Shown: positions 14,335 through 25,318, numbered from the stretch's first letter. The stretch is 64,000 bases of DNA from Dolomedes plantarius (GCA_907164885.2 OU015499.1:157259925-157323924); one strand, 5' to 3'. Numbers and translations are program-made. Notes: generated from the letters alone by a model not told the origin.

Positions 14335-15735
14335 TTATTTATTGCAACAACTTAAACTATTATGACACTTTGAATTGCACAAGAGGCCCTTGCTTTTACA
14401 ACTGCATTTATTTGTAGAACACTTCCTTTTGCAATGACGGCGTGTATAGCCTTGCCCACCGCTTCTCGAATTAGCTGCAGCTGCTTCTCTCAGCGAAATT
14501 TCTTGAAAATAAATCTCATCTATGGAAAGTAACTTTTCTTTACGAATTACGAACTGATTACGTGTATAAAGCTGCTTGAGGGTACCATTTTCATTTGCAA
14601 GTTTATAGAAGTCGGAGTCTTCTATTCCAACAACAACCGCTAACACATTTCGGTTATCTGTACGACCACGGTCGACATCAGGGACTTGTATTCGTACAGT
14701 ATCACCAATTTGAGCAGGAGAAAATTGTTTTTGTGAGGTTCGTAACATTTTTGTTGCTTGCAGTAGAAGATTCTCTTTCGCGGCCGCTCTTATGTCTCAA
14801 TTATAGATATTATAGAAATTAACTCGTGTTTTTCAGTCAGAACTTGATGTGAAGACGTGGTAGATTTCAAGTCCTCTTCAATATTTTTCTTTGGAATATG
14901 GTTTTCGGTATGACCACCTCTCAAATTTTTTTCAGAAGTATTTCCAGTTTCTTCAAGCTGTTCTTCGGTTTCAAAAGTATTGTCGATTTCTTCAAGTTGT
15001 TCTTCGGTTTCAAAAGTATTGTCAATTTCTTCAAGTTGTTCTTCGGTTTCGATATTTGCGATTTGTTCGCTAGGCAAAAGAAACGATGCTATGCCTCTTT
15101 TCACTTTAATGCCAAACATGGTTTCATAAGGACTTTGGCGTATTCCTTCGTGGTATGTTGTGTTCTTGGCAAGTTGAACAAAGGGTACACCTTCTGACCA
15201 TTTATTTGTATCGTTATCGTTCTTCCATGCAGTTAGCATATTCTGTATATCCTGATTGGCCCTTTCAACTGAGCCTTGTGTTTGACTGTGACGAGGCTTT
15301 CCATGAACTATCTTAACATCTTTCCACAAAGCGCATATTTCGGATATGACTTGATTACTGAATTCTCTACCATTATCTGATTGCAATATTGCTGGAGCAC
15401 CAAATGTTAAAAATATTGGAAGAACGTGATAAGCTACTTCTTCCGCCCTCTTAGTTTTTAAAGGTCGTAGCTGGACAAACTTAGTTAAATGATTTTGATA
15501 CACCATTATGAACTTATATTCGCCATCTCTGTTTGACTGCAGATCTATCAGATCAACCTGACATCTTGAGTTTAACTCAGAACTGATTATTGGTTTCACA
15601 ACAATACCTTTCTTAGGTGCACTGTGTTTCATTTGACACTGTTTGCATAAATTTAAATACAACATTACAACTTCATATGTAATATTTTTGTATTTATTTT
15701 GCAACTCTTTAAGCATACGTGTTCTTCCTCCGTGG
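14335..15735 (-). pseudogene. Ginger2-type integrase/transposase, C-terminal part
   Basis: Read on the minus strand it resumes with CCHGGRTRMLKELQNKY (zinc-binding H2C2-like region with LCKQCQMKH), then the integrase core: QVDLIDLQ (first Asp), LQSDNGREFSN (second Asp) and QTQGSVERANQ (Glu); I count 36 residues between the last two. A Glu-rich stretch with a coding minisatellite follows. A frameshift near 14785 separates the last part, which has the family's DRGRTDNRN motif and a CXC-like cysteine cluster (CKRKCSTNKCSCKSKGLLCN) ending in CCNK. The N-terminal part lies beyond the insertion at 19838-20145. Related host genes are KRBA2-like integrase derivatives, but the terminal repeats make this a transposon copy. 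Confidence 0.85.
14941..15060 (-). repeat. 39-bp coding minisatellite, about three copies
   Basis: Three near-identical 39-base units encode ETEEQLEEIDNTF repeated in the acidic linker after the integrase core. Unit length is a multiple of three, so expansion kept the frame. Confidence 0.9.
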
Positions 15736-15772
15736 CAGCAGCTTACGCAGAAATTTTCAAAGGGGGGTGTTA

Positions 15773-16490
15773 TAGTCCAGTCAAATTAGGTTTTCATTTC
15801 GCACTAAATGAAGGGATTGAAATTTTTCAGGAATGTGTAGGGGTTGGTCCCCTGAACAATGCCTAATAAAGTCCCCCCGATTTCAGGCGCTGCGGGGGGG
15901 GGGGGGTCCAAAGGTCACTTTTTTTCAGTTTTTGGCATTTATCTCGAAAACGGTGCATCGCACAGAAAATTGTCAAATCCAAAAATTAAAGCTTATAAAA
16001 TTCCCTTCCAAATGGTATTTCTATATTTCTACCCAAGTGTTACCGTTTTCGAGATATGAACCATTGAATATGAAATTTTTTCAAAAAAAGTGGTAGCGGT
16101 TCAGGTATGTCGTCAAACTTCCTCTTCTAACTCTTTCCCCTTCCATTTCTCAGAAAACTCGTGATAGAGAAAGTTGTAGAGCGAAAGATTTTCTTCAAAA
16201 ATGTATATAGTTATGCTAATTTATCTTCAGGTAAATAGTTAGAGCGTTTTGAAGTTTAGGGGTACTTTTCAACATTTTGTTAGTAAAATGCTCGTCACTC
16301 AAGTTTCGTTTCCAAGGTCTGTAACTCTCTTAATCACTTTGCATTCTGTTTAATTACGTACAGTATTCATAACCAATATAAATAATAAATTATATATTCC
16401 TGTACGTATAATGTATATCTCATAATATACAGAAGAAGACTTGTAGTACAAAGGAGGAAGTAAGAAAACAAACAAAAATGTATAAAAGTG
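15773..16490 (+). repeat. Left long inverted repeat of the 3.9-kb element
   Basis: Pairs with 18972-19705 in inverted orientation. It includes a poly-G run at 15894-15906 whose partner is the C run at 19564-19574, and a shared conserved block cagttttttggcatttatctcg-like at ~15930. Frames within it are not genes. Confidence 0.85.
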
Positions 16491-16554
16491 TCACTTTAGC
16501 TCAGATCATTTTGGAAAACTTATATATCACACCATATGAAAAAGAATAAGTAGT

Positions 16555-18442
16555 TCAGTTACTTCAGACCTCAGTAGAAATTACTCCACAACACATTTCT
16601 ACAAATACCTTCCTTGCCAGCATTCAGTGGAATTTGAGCAATGAATTGTCACGTCTCAAAGGTAAAGGGCCAACAGCAGCTTTGTGGGTCCAGTACTTTG
16701 AAATGGTGGTGTTGATGAAAAAATTCATTGCAGCACAGCACACTGGTAACTGAGCAGATCATATGACATGTGCCCAACTGATGATACCTTACTTCTATGC
16801 CAGCGGGCATTTTCATTATGCTAAGTGTACTCACCTATATGTACAACACATGCTGGGACTAACAACTCGCCACCTTCAACTTAAACAGGATTTTATAAAT
16901 CGTGGATACTTCACTGTCAACAGAACTGGAACACCAATGGCTGGTGTGTGGTCTGACATGGCAATTGAGGTGACACTCATGTGTGACATGAAAAGTGAAG
17001 GAGAATTAACACGTGGGCGAGGCTTTAGTGATTCGGTGTTGGCGAAATGGGTTGGGGGAAGCACGCACAGCTACAGCAATATGTGGTTCACTTGAGATGT
17101 TTTGTGGCGTCCATACTGCAAGACGAGAACAACATGTTGAGTTTCGAGCATCACGCATAACCAGAGATGATCTAGACAGAAGGAAGCTTGCTCAATGGTT
17201 GGCTGATCACCCACCTTTTGCTGAACGTAATTGTTTGATGTCACTTTCAACGGGAGTAATTGGAACAAGTAACGTCAACTGCTACCAGGCCTTGAAAATT
17301 GGAACCCGCACAATGAGCACTTTTGTTGGAATGAATTTCTCAGAAGTGAAACAATCCAAGAAGGACTCAGTCGTTCCTTTAGCTGCGATGAGCAATATGA
17401 TCAAAGTTAATGATGACGTAGTGGTGGTAGAGCCTCTGATGAAATTTCAAAGAACTCTGATCACCAAGAATAAAGAAGGGGATGTAGAGGAGTTGCTAAC
17501 GTACGAGTTAGCCCCATACCCTACGTCTCTATTCGCCGAGGGGATAATGAGATAAATCAAAAAGTCAGCACTGTATGATGCTTTCCCAAAATGTAATCAA
17601 CTGATCAATGTGAAGAACAGTTTCACGGTAATCGATGGCGGCTTCCTGCTTCATAGAGTAAAGTGGAACACCAACACCACCTTCGCCTCTATCTGCGATC
17701 AATATGTATCGTACATAATCAACCATTACGGCAGCAGTTCAGCTGTGGTTTTTGATGGTTATAAAGACACGAACTCCACGGAAAGAGACGAACAACATCG
17801 GAGAGCATCAAGTAAAACATCAGTGGATATTGACTTCAATAAGAACATGGTGGCTACTGTTCATCAGGAAAACTTCCTTTCTAATGAAAGGAACAAAACC
17901 AAGCTCATTACTATGTTGGTTCAGGCCTTAGGTGCAAGAGGTATACAGTCTACTATAGCCAAAGGAGATACTGACTGCAGTATTGTCAGAGGTGGGTGGA
18001 AAAACACCTCTCATTCAACTGTGGTGATAGTAGATGGGTAAGACCTGCTCGTCTTACTTGTGGCACTCACCCCACGAGACACGAATGTGTTTTTTATGAA
18101 GACCGGACAGGGAACAAAAAATACAGGTTCTACTCTTCACAACATCTTCAGGTCTTATCATTCAGTCAGTACATTCTCTTCATCCATAGTTTCTCAGGAT
18201 GTGACACTACGTCAGCTATTTATGGTAAAAGCAAAGCATCAATAGTACAATGTTTCCAGCGGTATGCCAATGAAACAACAAACATCGCCAAAGTGTTTTA
18301 TAACTCCAAATCTTCACCAGACATTTCTGGAGCTGAGGAACGAATGTTCCTGCTCATGTTCCAGGCCCCGCCAAATGAACATGATCTCAATCACCACAGG
18401 TACCTTTCCTTTTTCTTTGCTCGTACTGACCCCATTAAGTAA
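16555..18442 (+). pseudogene. Decayed transposon protein with XPG/FEN-like acidic motifs
   Basis: Pieces read on the plus strand in one order: GPTAALWVQYFEMVVLMKKF (16667), a stop at ~16753, PYFYASGHFHYAKCTHLY (16790), GVWSDMAIEVTLM and RGRGFSDSVLAKW (17010), a frameshift near 17050, then FRASRITRDDLDRRKLAQWL, a stop at ~17553, VIDGGFLLHRVKW (17624), SAVVFDGYKD (17738), ENFLSNERNKTKLI (17870), KGDTDCSIV (17959), VVIVDG followed by a stop and DLLVLLVAL (18021-18066), a frameshift near 18115 and FIHSFSGCDTTSAIYG (18180). The spaced VIDG, VFDG, DTD and VIV..DLLVL acidic motifs resemble the metal-binding residues of XPG/FEN nucleases in a PIN-type fold. Homologues are, to my knowledge, repetitive in arthropods. 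The N-terminal half has no fold I can name. Confidence 0.7.
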
Positions 18443-18484
18443 ATTTAATAGTTTATATAATTCATTAATATTCAATAATACGTT

Positions 18485-18812
18485 ATACATTATCTGGCCA
18501 AAAGTATCCGGACCCCCCCCCCCCATAGGAAGTGGATCTAGCAGGTGACGTAATTTGATGCGTAACCGAAAGCTATAAAAGTATTGGTAGTGGTTTGTCA
18601 GGTCATATTATTGGAGATAAAGTCCTACACACCTTAGAGCTCCGACAAGATGAAAGACCTGAACCTGAACCTGTCAGGTCATATTTATGCGTTTGTGAGA
18701 CGATGAGTAAGTCAAAGGAGCTTAGTGACTTTGATAGTAGCATTATAGTGGGATGCCACCTTTATGGGAAATCAGTTCGTGAAAATTCGGACATTCTACA
18801 GAAGCTAAAATG
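18485..18812 (+). mobile_element. Tc1 transposon fragment, 5' end
   Basis: It starts with the inverted-repeat sequence tatctggccaaaagtatccg, also found at 43777 and typical of a Tc1 group. At 18703 an ATG opens MSKSKELSDFDSSIIVGCHL, the start of a Tc1 DNA-binding domain, which ends after 36 codons when the element breaks off. It is inserted within the 3.9-kb element, downstream of its gene and before its right arm. Confidence 0.8.
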
Positions 18813-18971
18813 ATAGTGAAGACTGACTTGTTTGAAACTTTTTCCGAAGTATCAGATTGACGGCTTTTAATATATAGGAAAGCAGTTGATGAAATAAATT
18901 ATCTATAATATATTTAATGTAAGTAACTGTTGTTTGAACCTACTTTTGATAACCACTTTTTTGATTATATG

Positions 18972-19705
18972 AACAACTTTTATACATTTTGGTTTGTTTT
19001 CTTACTTCCTACTTTGTACTACAAGTGTTCTTCTGTATATTATGAGATATACATTATGCGTACAGGTATACATAATTTATTATTTATATGGGTTATGGAT
19101 ATTATACGTATCTAATTAAACACCATAAAAAGTGATTAAGAGAGTTACAGACCATGGAAACGAAACTTGAGTGACGAGCATTTTACAAGCAAAATGTTGA
19201 AAAGTACCCCTAAACTTCAAAACGCTCTAACTATTTACCAGGTGAAGATAAATTAGCATAACTATATACATTTTTGAAGAAAATCTTTCGCTATACAACT
19301 TTCTCTATTACGAGTTTTCTGAGAAATGGAAGGGGAAAGAGTTAGAAGAGGGAGTTTGACGAGATACCTGAACCGTTACAACTTTTTTTGAAAACTTTTC
19401 ATATTCAATGGCTCATATCTCGGAAACGGTAACACTTGGGTACAAACATGGATATACCATTTGGAAAGAATTTTTATAAGCTTTAATTTTTGCATTTGAC
19501 AATTTTCTGTGCGATGCACCGTTTTCGATATAAACGCCAAAAACTGAAAAAAGTGACCTTTGGCCCCCCCCCCCCGGCGCCTGAAATCGAGGGGACTTTA
19601 TTAGGCGTTTTTCAGGGGACCAACCCCTACACATTCCTGAAAAAATCTCAACCCCTTCATTTAATGCATGATTCGCCGCCATTTTGAGCTAATTTGACTG
19701 GACTA
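18972..19705 (-). repeat. Right long inverted repeat of the 3.9-kb element
   Basis: Inverted partner of 15773-16490, with occasional substitutions and 1-5 bp indels. Confidence 0.85.
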
Positions 19706-19837
19706 TTATTATGAAAGAGTAGTTTTGAGCAATCAGTGCAAAGTGTAAACCTAATTAATTAATATATGTAATCAAAACCAATGGGGGGGGGTTATAACCC
19801 CCATCAACCCCCCCTTGCGTACGCCATTGCTCCGTGG

Positions 19838-20145
19838 CTTATTCTGGTGTGAGTTTCATATAGTATACTGAACAATTCCTCATTGGTAACATAATACTGT
19901 ATATTCGTTTCTCCTGGTTTTAATGGTACAATTAACTTCTCTTCATCATTAATTTTTAAAACGTCAAAACGTTTTAATCGTCTCTAATCCAAAGGTGTGT
20001 TACACTTACTTTTAGCAGAAACCACTTCAGAAAGTATTTTAGAGTACTTTTCTTGAGAAAAATAAAAAAAATTGTCTTCTCGTTTACCCGCAATTAATGC
20101 ATTTAACTTTTCAAGAAAAAGATCACGATTCACTGCAGTATCCAT
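19838..20145 (-). pseudogene. Ginger2-type integrase, N-terminal part
   Basis: On the minus strand an ATG at 20145 opens MDTAVNRDLFLEKLNALI, then YFSQEKYSKILSEVV and, after an in-frame TAG near 19986, RRLKRFDVLKIN, EKLIVP and NEELFSILYETHTRISHG. These are the conserved opening blocks of KRBA2-like/Ginger2 integrases. The frame stops at the hAT insertion and continues at 15735 with GGRTRMLKEL, so the two pieces are halves of one gene. Confidence 0.82.
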
Positions 20146-20456
20146 TCTGTATAAATTAGGGTATCGGAAAAAAAATTAAGAAAACGTTGCTCTCACCATC
20201 AAACCTTGCATAAGACTGACAAAGCTGACTGACTCCAAGCAGAACAAAGGATTTGGTGGGAAACAGCCAGTCGCCTCTTTGTCGGCTCCTCTCTTTTCGA
20301 CCTCCACCAGAGCATATCTGTAATTGTCGACATACACCGGTGCGGGTCCGAATGTACAAGAATGTAATGAAATATTCGATCTTTCACCGACGTATTTGGT
20401 GTTTGTTGACATTCACCGGTGAAAGTCGACATTCTCCAATTTCGGTCTTTCACGGT

Positions 20457-20725
<269 letters not shown>

Positions 20726-20726
<1 letters not shown>

Positions 20727-22053
20727 ATCGAGTAATATCGTTAATATTTCTGTTTATTATTGTATTTTTGCAAGTGAGATTAATATAGACTGATATATTT
20801 ATAAAGCGGTCGCTCCGGAAGCGTTGATTGACAGCTCGTCACACAGATTATGGCAACTATTAGATTAATTAATTTATAGCAATAGATTAAATATATAATA
20901 CCACCGAGTAATTAAGCCAAGTATTTAGTTACAATTGAAATGTGACCCCTTAGTTACAGTTGAAATGCGAGACCTGTCAGAGTTCCAAAGAGGAATGATA
21001 GTTGGAGAGCGTTTTAGTGGAGCATTGGTTACGGAAACAGCAAACCTTTTGGGGTTTGCAAAGAGTACGGTATCAGCCGTTATGACAGCGGAAGCTTCGA
21101 AAGAGGGTAAGACGACGTCTTCAAAGCACAACAGTGGCCGAAAGTCCAAGCTTGCTGATAGGGATAGACGGGTCTTGAAGCGCATAGTAGCCCGAAAGCA
21201 CAAGCAGTCGTTATCCGAGATAACATCCGAAATGAACAGTCATCTCCAGGACCCCGTTTCAACAAAAACTGTCAAAAGGGAACTTCATGCTGCGAACATT
21301 TATGGCAGAGTGGCAATTCGTAAACCCTTGGTGACAGCAACTAATGCTTTCAAGCGACGCCAATGGTGCAGAGATCACAAAGGCTGGTCCCCACAGCAGT
21401 GGCAACAGGTAATATGGTCAGATGAATCGTCATTTACCCTATTTCAGACGACCGGACGCGTTTATGTCTGGAGAACGCCCAAAGAAGCGTTTTATCCTGA
21501 ATGCCTCTTGCCGACTGTGAAGCATGGGGGTGGCTCCATTATGGTATGGGGTGCGATATCTTGGCGCGGTCTTGAGCCACTTATTATTCTGCATGGGAGG
21601 ATAAAATCCAATCACTATCTAAGCGTTCTAGGGGATCATGTCCATCCTTTTGTCCAGACTGTATTCCCTGGAGAGCGACCGCTTTTTCAAGACGACGACG
21701 CCCCTATCCACACTGCTAGGTGTGTTCAAGAATGTTTCGAAGAGCATGACGATGCAGTTGAACATCTTGCCTGGCCCCCTCAGTCTCCGGACTTGAATAT
21801 TATTGAACATTTATGGCAATATTTGGTGTCCAAACTTCGTTCCCGATTTCCACCTCCATCCGGACATTCGGAATTAGAGACCGCTCTGCAGGAGGAATGG
21901 CTTAATATTCCTTTAAATATTGTCCATGACCTTTATGCATCTATCCCACGTCGCATTAAATCTGTACTTCAGTCAAAGGGTGGTCCAACCCCCTATTAAT
22001 AAAGATTTTCCATTATTTCACAGGTGTTCGTATTATTTTGTCCACCATCTGTA
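20726..22053 (+). mobile_element. Tc1-related transposon, DD36E, right end present
   Basis: The right end reads inward as CAGATGGTGGACAAAATAAT and is followed by TA-rich sequence. I find no inverted copy at the left, between the (TA)n tract and the gene, so the left boundary given here is only the end of the microsatellite. The transposase inside is intact. The left inverted repeat is probably lost or replaced. Confidence 0.65.
20965..21999 (+). CDS. Tc1-family transposase, intact, DD36E
   Basis: 344 codons from ATG 20965 (MRDLSEFQRG) to the stop at 21999; the frame is open a little further upstream but only from a non-ATG codon. HTH DNA-binding units lie at residues ~5-50 (LLGFAKSTVSAVM) and ~60-110. 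The catalytic residues are the Asp of VIWSDESSF, the second Asp of FQDDDAPIH and the Glu of LNIIEHLW. I count 36 residues between the last two, which fits the DD36E group called Incomer. The end SIPRRIKSVLQSKGGPTPY is typical of the family. No lesion is visible. Without a left inverted repeat the copy may be unable to move itself but could act on others. Confidence 0.92.
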   Translation: MRDLSEFQRGMIVGERFSGALVTETANLLGFAKSTVSAVMTAEASKEGKTTSSKHNSGRKSKLADRDRRVLKRIVARKHKQSLSEITSEMNSHLQDPVSTKTVKRELHAANIYGRVAIRKPLVTATNAFKRRQWCRDHKGWSPQQWQQVIWSDESSFTLFQTTGRVYVWRTPKEAFYPECLLPTVKHGGGSIMVWGAISWRGLEPLIILHGRIKSNHYLSVLGDHVHPFVQTVFPGERPLFQDDDAPIHTARCVQECFEEHDDAVEHLAWPPQSPDLNIIEHLWQYLVSKLRSRFPPPSGHSELETALQEEWLNIPLNIVHDLYASIPRRIKSVLQSKGGPTPY

Positions 22054-22589
22054 TGTATTAATAGGCTATGTATAAATATATTAAGCAAAAATAAAATACA
22101 TAAATTGTAATTGAAATATTGGAAATTTTTACAGAATATTATCTGTTTTGCAATCCAACGTGTTGCAATTTAGAACATTTAAATTTACTTGAATGTTTTC
22201 AGTCTGATTTGTTAATTTTAAATTGTTAAATTAAAATTGAATTAAATTAAATTGTTACATTAAATATGAAATCGAAATAGAATACAAATCGTTATTAAAG
22301 TACTGTTAAAAGTACCGTAATTTCGCACGTAAGCGCCGCGGCGCATACGTAAAAAAAAGTTCAAAAATTGTTGGGAGCGGCGCTTACGCCGGTGCGGCGT
22401 TTACGCCGATTTCGGATTTAAAAAAAATCTTTTTAGCTTGCGCTTTTCTACTAAAATTGAGACTCAGCCATTATTTGAACGGGCGTTTTTCACTGCGCAT
22501 GCGCCAAGTTCTTGACTATTTTTTGGAAAAGCAGGACGGTGATGTCATACACACTTTGGTGACTGGGAAGTCGCTGGGAATCTTGTATG

Positions 22590-22861
22590 ATTGAAGGTCG
22601 ACATTCTTACACAAAACGCGGAACTATGCGAAAAGCACTTTCGTAGAAGTCGCGAAGTGGGTTTCTCAAGCATGGAGATATGTCTCCATTAAGACAATAA
22701 TGACCAGTTTTAGGAAGGCAGAAATAATTGTTCCCAATGCCGGCGACAACAGTTCGTCCAACGAGAAAAATCCAGACTACCCAGGGACGAAAATAGGTCC
22801 AAAAATTTTGTCTCTTTTCAATGCCGATACGGAAGACGAGGACATTGATGTTTATGATTGA
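22590..22861 (+). pseudogene. Pogo/Tigger transposase C-terminal remnant
   Basis: The open frame ending at the TGA 22859-22861 reads VEVAKWVSQAWRYVSIKTIM, then TSFRKAEIIVPNA and an acidic tail FNADTEDEDIDVYD. The W..W..I....I..SFRK pattern is the end of pogo-family DDE transposases. The catalytic domain is missing upstream, where stops interrupt the frame. Confidence 0.7.
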
Positions 22862-23242
22862 TCGGTAAATTTTACCAGTGTATCTTATATCTTCTTTTGA
22901 TGGTTATTAGTATTACCTAAAGTCTTTATTACTTTAATTCTTACCTGTATGATTTATATGTATTTTATCCCTTTAATGGTCCATGATTACGTTTCCTTTT
23001 TTTATTTTGTAATACTTTATCAAGTGTTACTGTGAAATAAAAATGCGTTTGTACCCTTTTAGGTTTTATTCCTTTTTTGCATTGAACTACGGTAGACCTG
23101 GTAGACATTTCATTACAAAAAAGCAATTTAGATAAAGCAAATCTTAGCGGTCAAAATGACTGCCTGCGGCGCTTATAGGTATGAGGTGTCACTCGGCGCT
23201 TCTAATTTTAAAGTATAATTTATTAAGAGAAATATTTAAAAC

Positions 23243-23966
23243 TAGCGGCCCGTCCCGACTTTGTCCGGGTTGAACAAAATATTATACCAATAAATTTCCA
23301 GTTGATAGCCAATAAATTGTAAATCTTTTTTTACCTTAATAATAACCTAATTAATACCTTAAATTAATTTTATGTTAGTTAATTATTAAAATAAATTTTT
23401 TAAAAGAAAAGGCGTGCCGGAGAACGGTTAGGTTCGAACCGCTAGCGTCAGAACAGAAGCCCACCGCGATAAGGATCATTGAAATCTTCGGAACAAAAAG
23501 CGGTGGAAGACAGTAGTGGAAACAATGGAGATTGTTAGGATTAAGCCCCTATCTTTATTTCTACTGATCAGATATACATAATATATAGCCTATGTCCATC
23601 TGGAATAATGTACCTTTCAAACAGTGAAAGAATTTTTCAAATAGGTACAGTGGTTCTGAAGATTACCCTCCACGTACAAAATCACTCTCTCTTTATATAT
23701 AAGTATAGATAGATAGCACCACGCTAAGGATCGTTGAAGACTTCGGCATAAAAAGCGGTAGAGGACAGTAGTGGTAACAATGGAGATTGTTAGATTAAGC
23801 CCCTAACTTTATTTCTACTGATTAGATATACATAATATATAGCCTATGTCCATCTGGAATAATGTACCTTTCAAACAGTGAAAGAATTTTTCAAATAGGT
23901 GCAGTGGTTCTGAAGATTACCCTCCACGTACAAAATCGCTCTCTCTTTATATATAAGTATAGATTG
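23243..23966. repeat. Repeat with a 250-bp tandem duplication
   Basis: It begins actagcggcccgtcccgact. The block from about 23459 to 23711 recurs at 23716-23965 with a few changes: gacagtagtgg, the cccctaactttatttctact stretch and ctctctctttatatataagt appear twice in the same order. No coding potential. A related start, aactagccgctgcgcgacca, lies at 59194. Confidence 0.8.
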
Positions 23967-25020
23967 GGACTATATCGAATTTATATCATTAAAATGATAA
24001 GAAAAAAGTTTAAAAATTAAATTTAAATTTTATTTCTATTTTATGCGTTTTATTATTTTATTACAGAAATAGCCTAAAATCGCGGCTGGTGTTTCAATAT
24101 TTGGTTACGGTACGGTAACTAAGAAAAGTTTATATGCGGCGTTTATACCGGTGTGGCGCTTACCCCAATTTGGTTTTTTTAATAGAAAATTTTAGTCCCT
24201 GCGGCGTTTACAGTGGGTGCGGGGGCTTACGTGCGAAATTACGGTAATGTTAAAAATACAATAATAAACAGAAATTAAAAACACTATCATCGTAATAGAA
24301 TGCTTTACGAAAAATCACATGAAAGACACGTGTGCTGGCAATTTTGAAATATTCAATTAAACACTTTTAAAAAAATGTAAGGAGATTTTGCGGTTATATT
24401 AGGTATTCGCTTTGAAAAGCACGCTACCAAACAGACACTTTTGAACGGTAAATAGTGAATAAATAGTGATATGTAAAAGATATTTACTGCATTATCTAGA
24501 TAGTGCAGTAAATAAATTAAAAAATCATTTGATATTGATCGAATTTATAATTACATTCGATAAAGTTGCAAACTCGACGCATGCGTAGTGATATGTTCAA
24601 AACTGTGTACGGTAGAAATGAATATTTCTAAATTGCCAACACCCATGGCTTTCATGTGCTCACATGTGGCTTTCATGTGATTTTTCGCAAAGCATTCTAT
24701 TCGATGATAGTGTTTTAATTTCTGTTTAATATTTACTTTAAATAGTACTTTTATAACGGTTTGTATTCTATTCGATTTCTTATTTAAACGGTGTGGCGTA
24801 ACATATTGGCCAGCTTTTTTTTTTTAAAATCGTAATGTCTGAATGATTATATTTGGATGTAAATTTCAAGCTAAGTAACTGAATTTAACATTTTAATTGT
24901 GTTTAATTGAATATTTATTTGCTTAAAATTGTTCTTTTGTTCATACCGATTTTTCGTAAAGCATTCTATTACGATGATAGTGTTTTTAATTTCTGTTTAT
25001 TACTGTATTTTTGCACGTGA

Positions 25021-25210
25021 GTAATTTGTATGATTTTTTCTCTGATTTTCTTTAGTTTATAAATTTTATTTTCGCTTAATATATTTATACATAGCATATT
25101 TATAGATGTTTATAGCTTAATACATGAATATATAATATATTTATATTAAATTGAAATATGTTGAATTAGATTGTTAAATTTGAATTTATCCTTATTTATT
25201 GAAATAGACT
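25021..25210. other. AT-rich spacer
   Basis: No feature seen between the foldback repeat and the LTR. Confidence 0.5.
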
Positions 25211-25311
25211 TGTAAGGTTTACATAAGATTCGATTTCACAAGAATCGAACTTTTAAGTGAATAAATTAAAGAAGCCGCTTGAGATATGCTAATTTCGGCA
25301 TACGCGGTTAG

Positions 25312-25318
25312 TATAAAT
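25312..25318 (+). promoter_or_regulatory. TATA box of the gypsy LTR
   Basis: TATAAAT, about 100 bp into the LTR. It is conserved as cataaat at ~30738 in the 3' LTR and as TATAAAT at ~63592 in the solo LTR, within the shared phrase aaataccaagc/aaataccacgc. Confidence 0.65.

Larger units (their letters stand above)
15773..19705 (+). mobile_element. 3.9-kb transposon with ~720-bp inverted repeats and an XPG-like protein
   Basis: The ends TAGTCCAGTCAAATTAG are inverted copies and are flanked by TTA on both sides (15770-15772 and 19706-19708), a 3-bp duplication. The inverted match runs about 720 bp inward (15773-16490 against 18972-19705) with high identity, so the arms are young or corrected. 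Between them lies one decayed plus-strand gene and a Tc1 fragment. Long arms, a 3-bp duplication and an XPG/FEN-like protein do not match the other elements here. Academ-type transposons are known to carry XPG-like nucleases and give 3-4 bp duplications, so that is the best comparison, as an inference. Confidence 0.75.
15736..19829. mobile_element. hAT-like element inserted in the Ginger2 gene
   Basis: The 8-bp sequence CTCCGTGG stands on both sides (15728-15735 and 19830-19837), and the Ginger2 protein reads on across it, so it is an 8-bp target duplication, the hAT hallmark. The ends resemble each other inverted: CAGCAGCTTACGCAG on the left and CAATGGCGTACGCAAG reversed on the right, both followed by G-runs as in hAT elements starting CAGTGGCGTA. 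Only 34 bp (left) and about 121 bp (right) of hAT sequence remain outside a nested 3.9-kb element. It was probably a short non-autonomous element. Confidence 0.75.
22315..24244 (+). mobile_element. Internally deleted pogo/Tigger relative
   Basis: The ends CCGTAATTTCGCACGTAAGC and its inverted copy are flanked by TA (22313-22314 and 24245-24246). The 1930-bp body keeps only the C-terminal end of a pogo-type transposase (to 22861) and otherwise holds AT-rich sequence with a 250-bp tandem duplication. GC-rich subterminal blocks repeat gcggcgyttayrcc near both ends. Confidence 0.75.
22265..24790. repeat. Foldback repeat whose left arm is split by a Tigger relative
   Basis: The sequence 22270-22314 plus 24247-24340 matches the reverse complement of about 24640-24780, sharing gaaatcgaaatagaatacaa, acagaaattaaaaacactat and the atcacatgaaag block. 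The left arm is interrupted exactly by the element 22315-24244. A further partial copy of the arm lies at 24945-25020. The loop 24340-24640 has no gene. Confidence 0.65.

Noticed and set aside
20726..20915. Left inverted repeat of the DD36E element
   Set aside because: The repeated ccaYcgagtaat at 20727 and 20901 does not match the reversed right end, so it was not accepted as the terminus.
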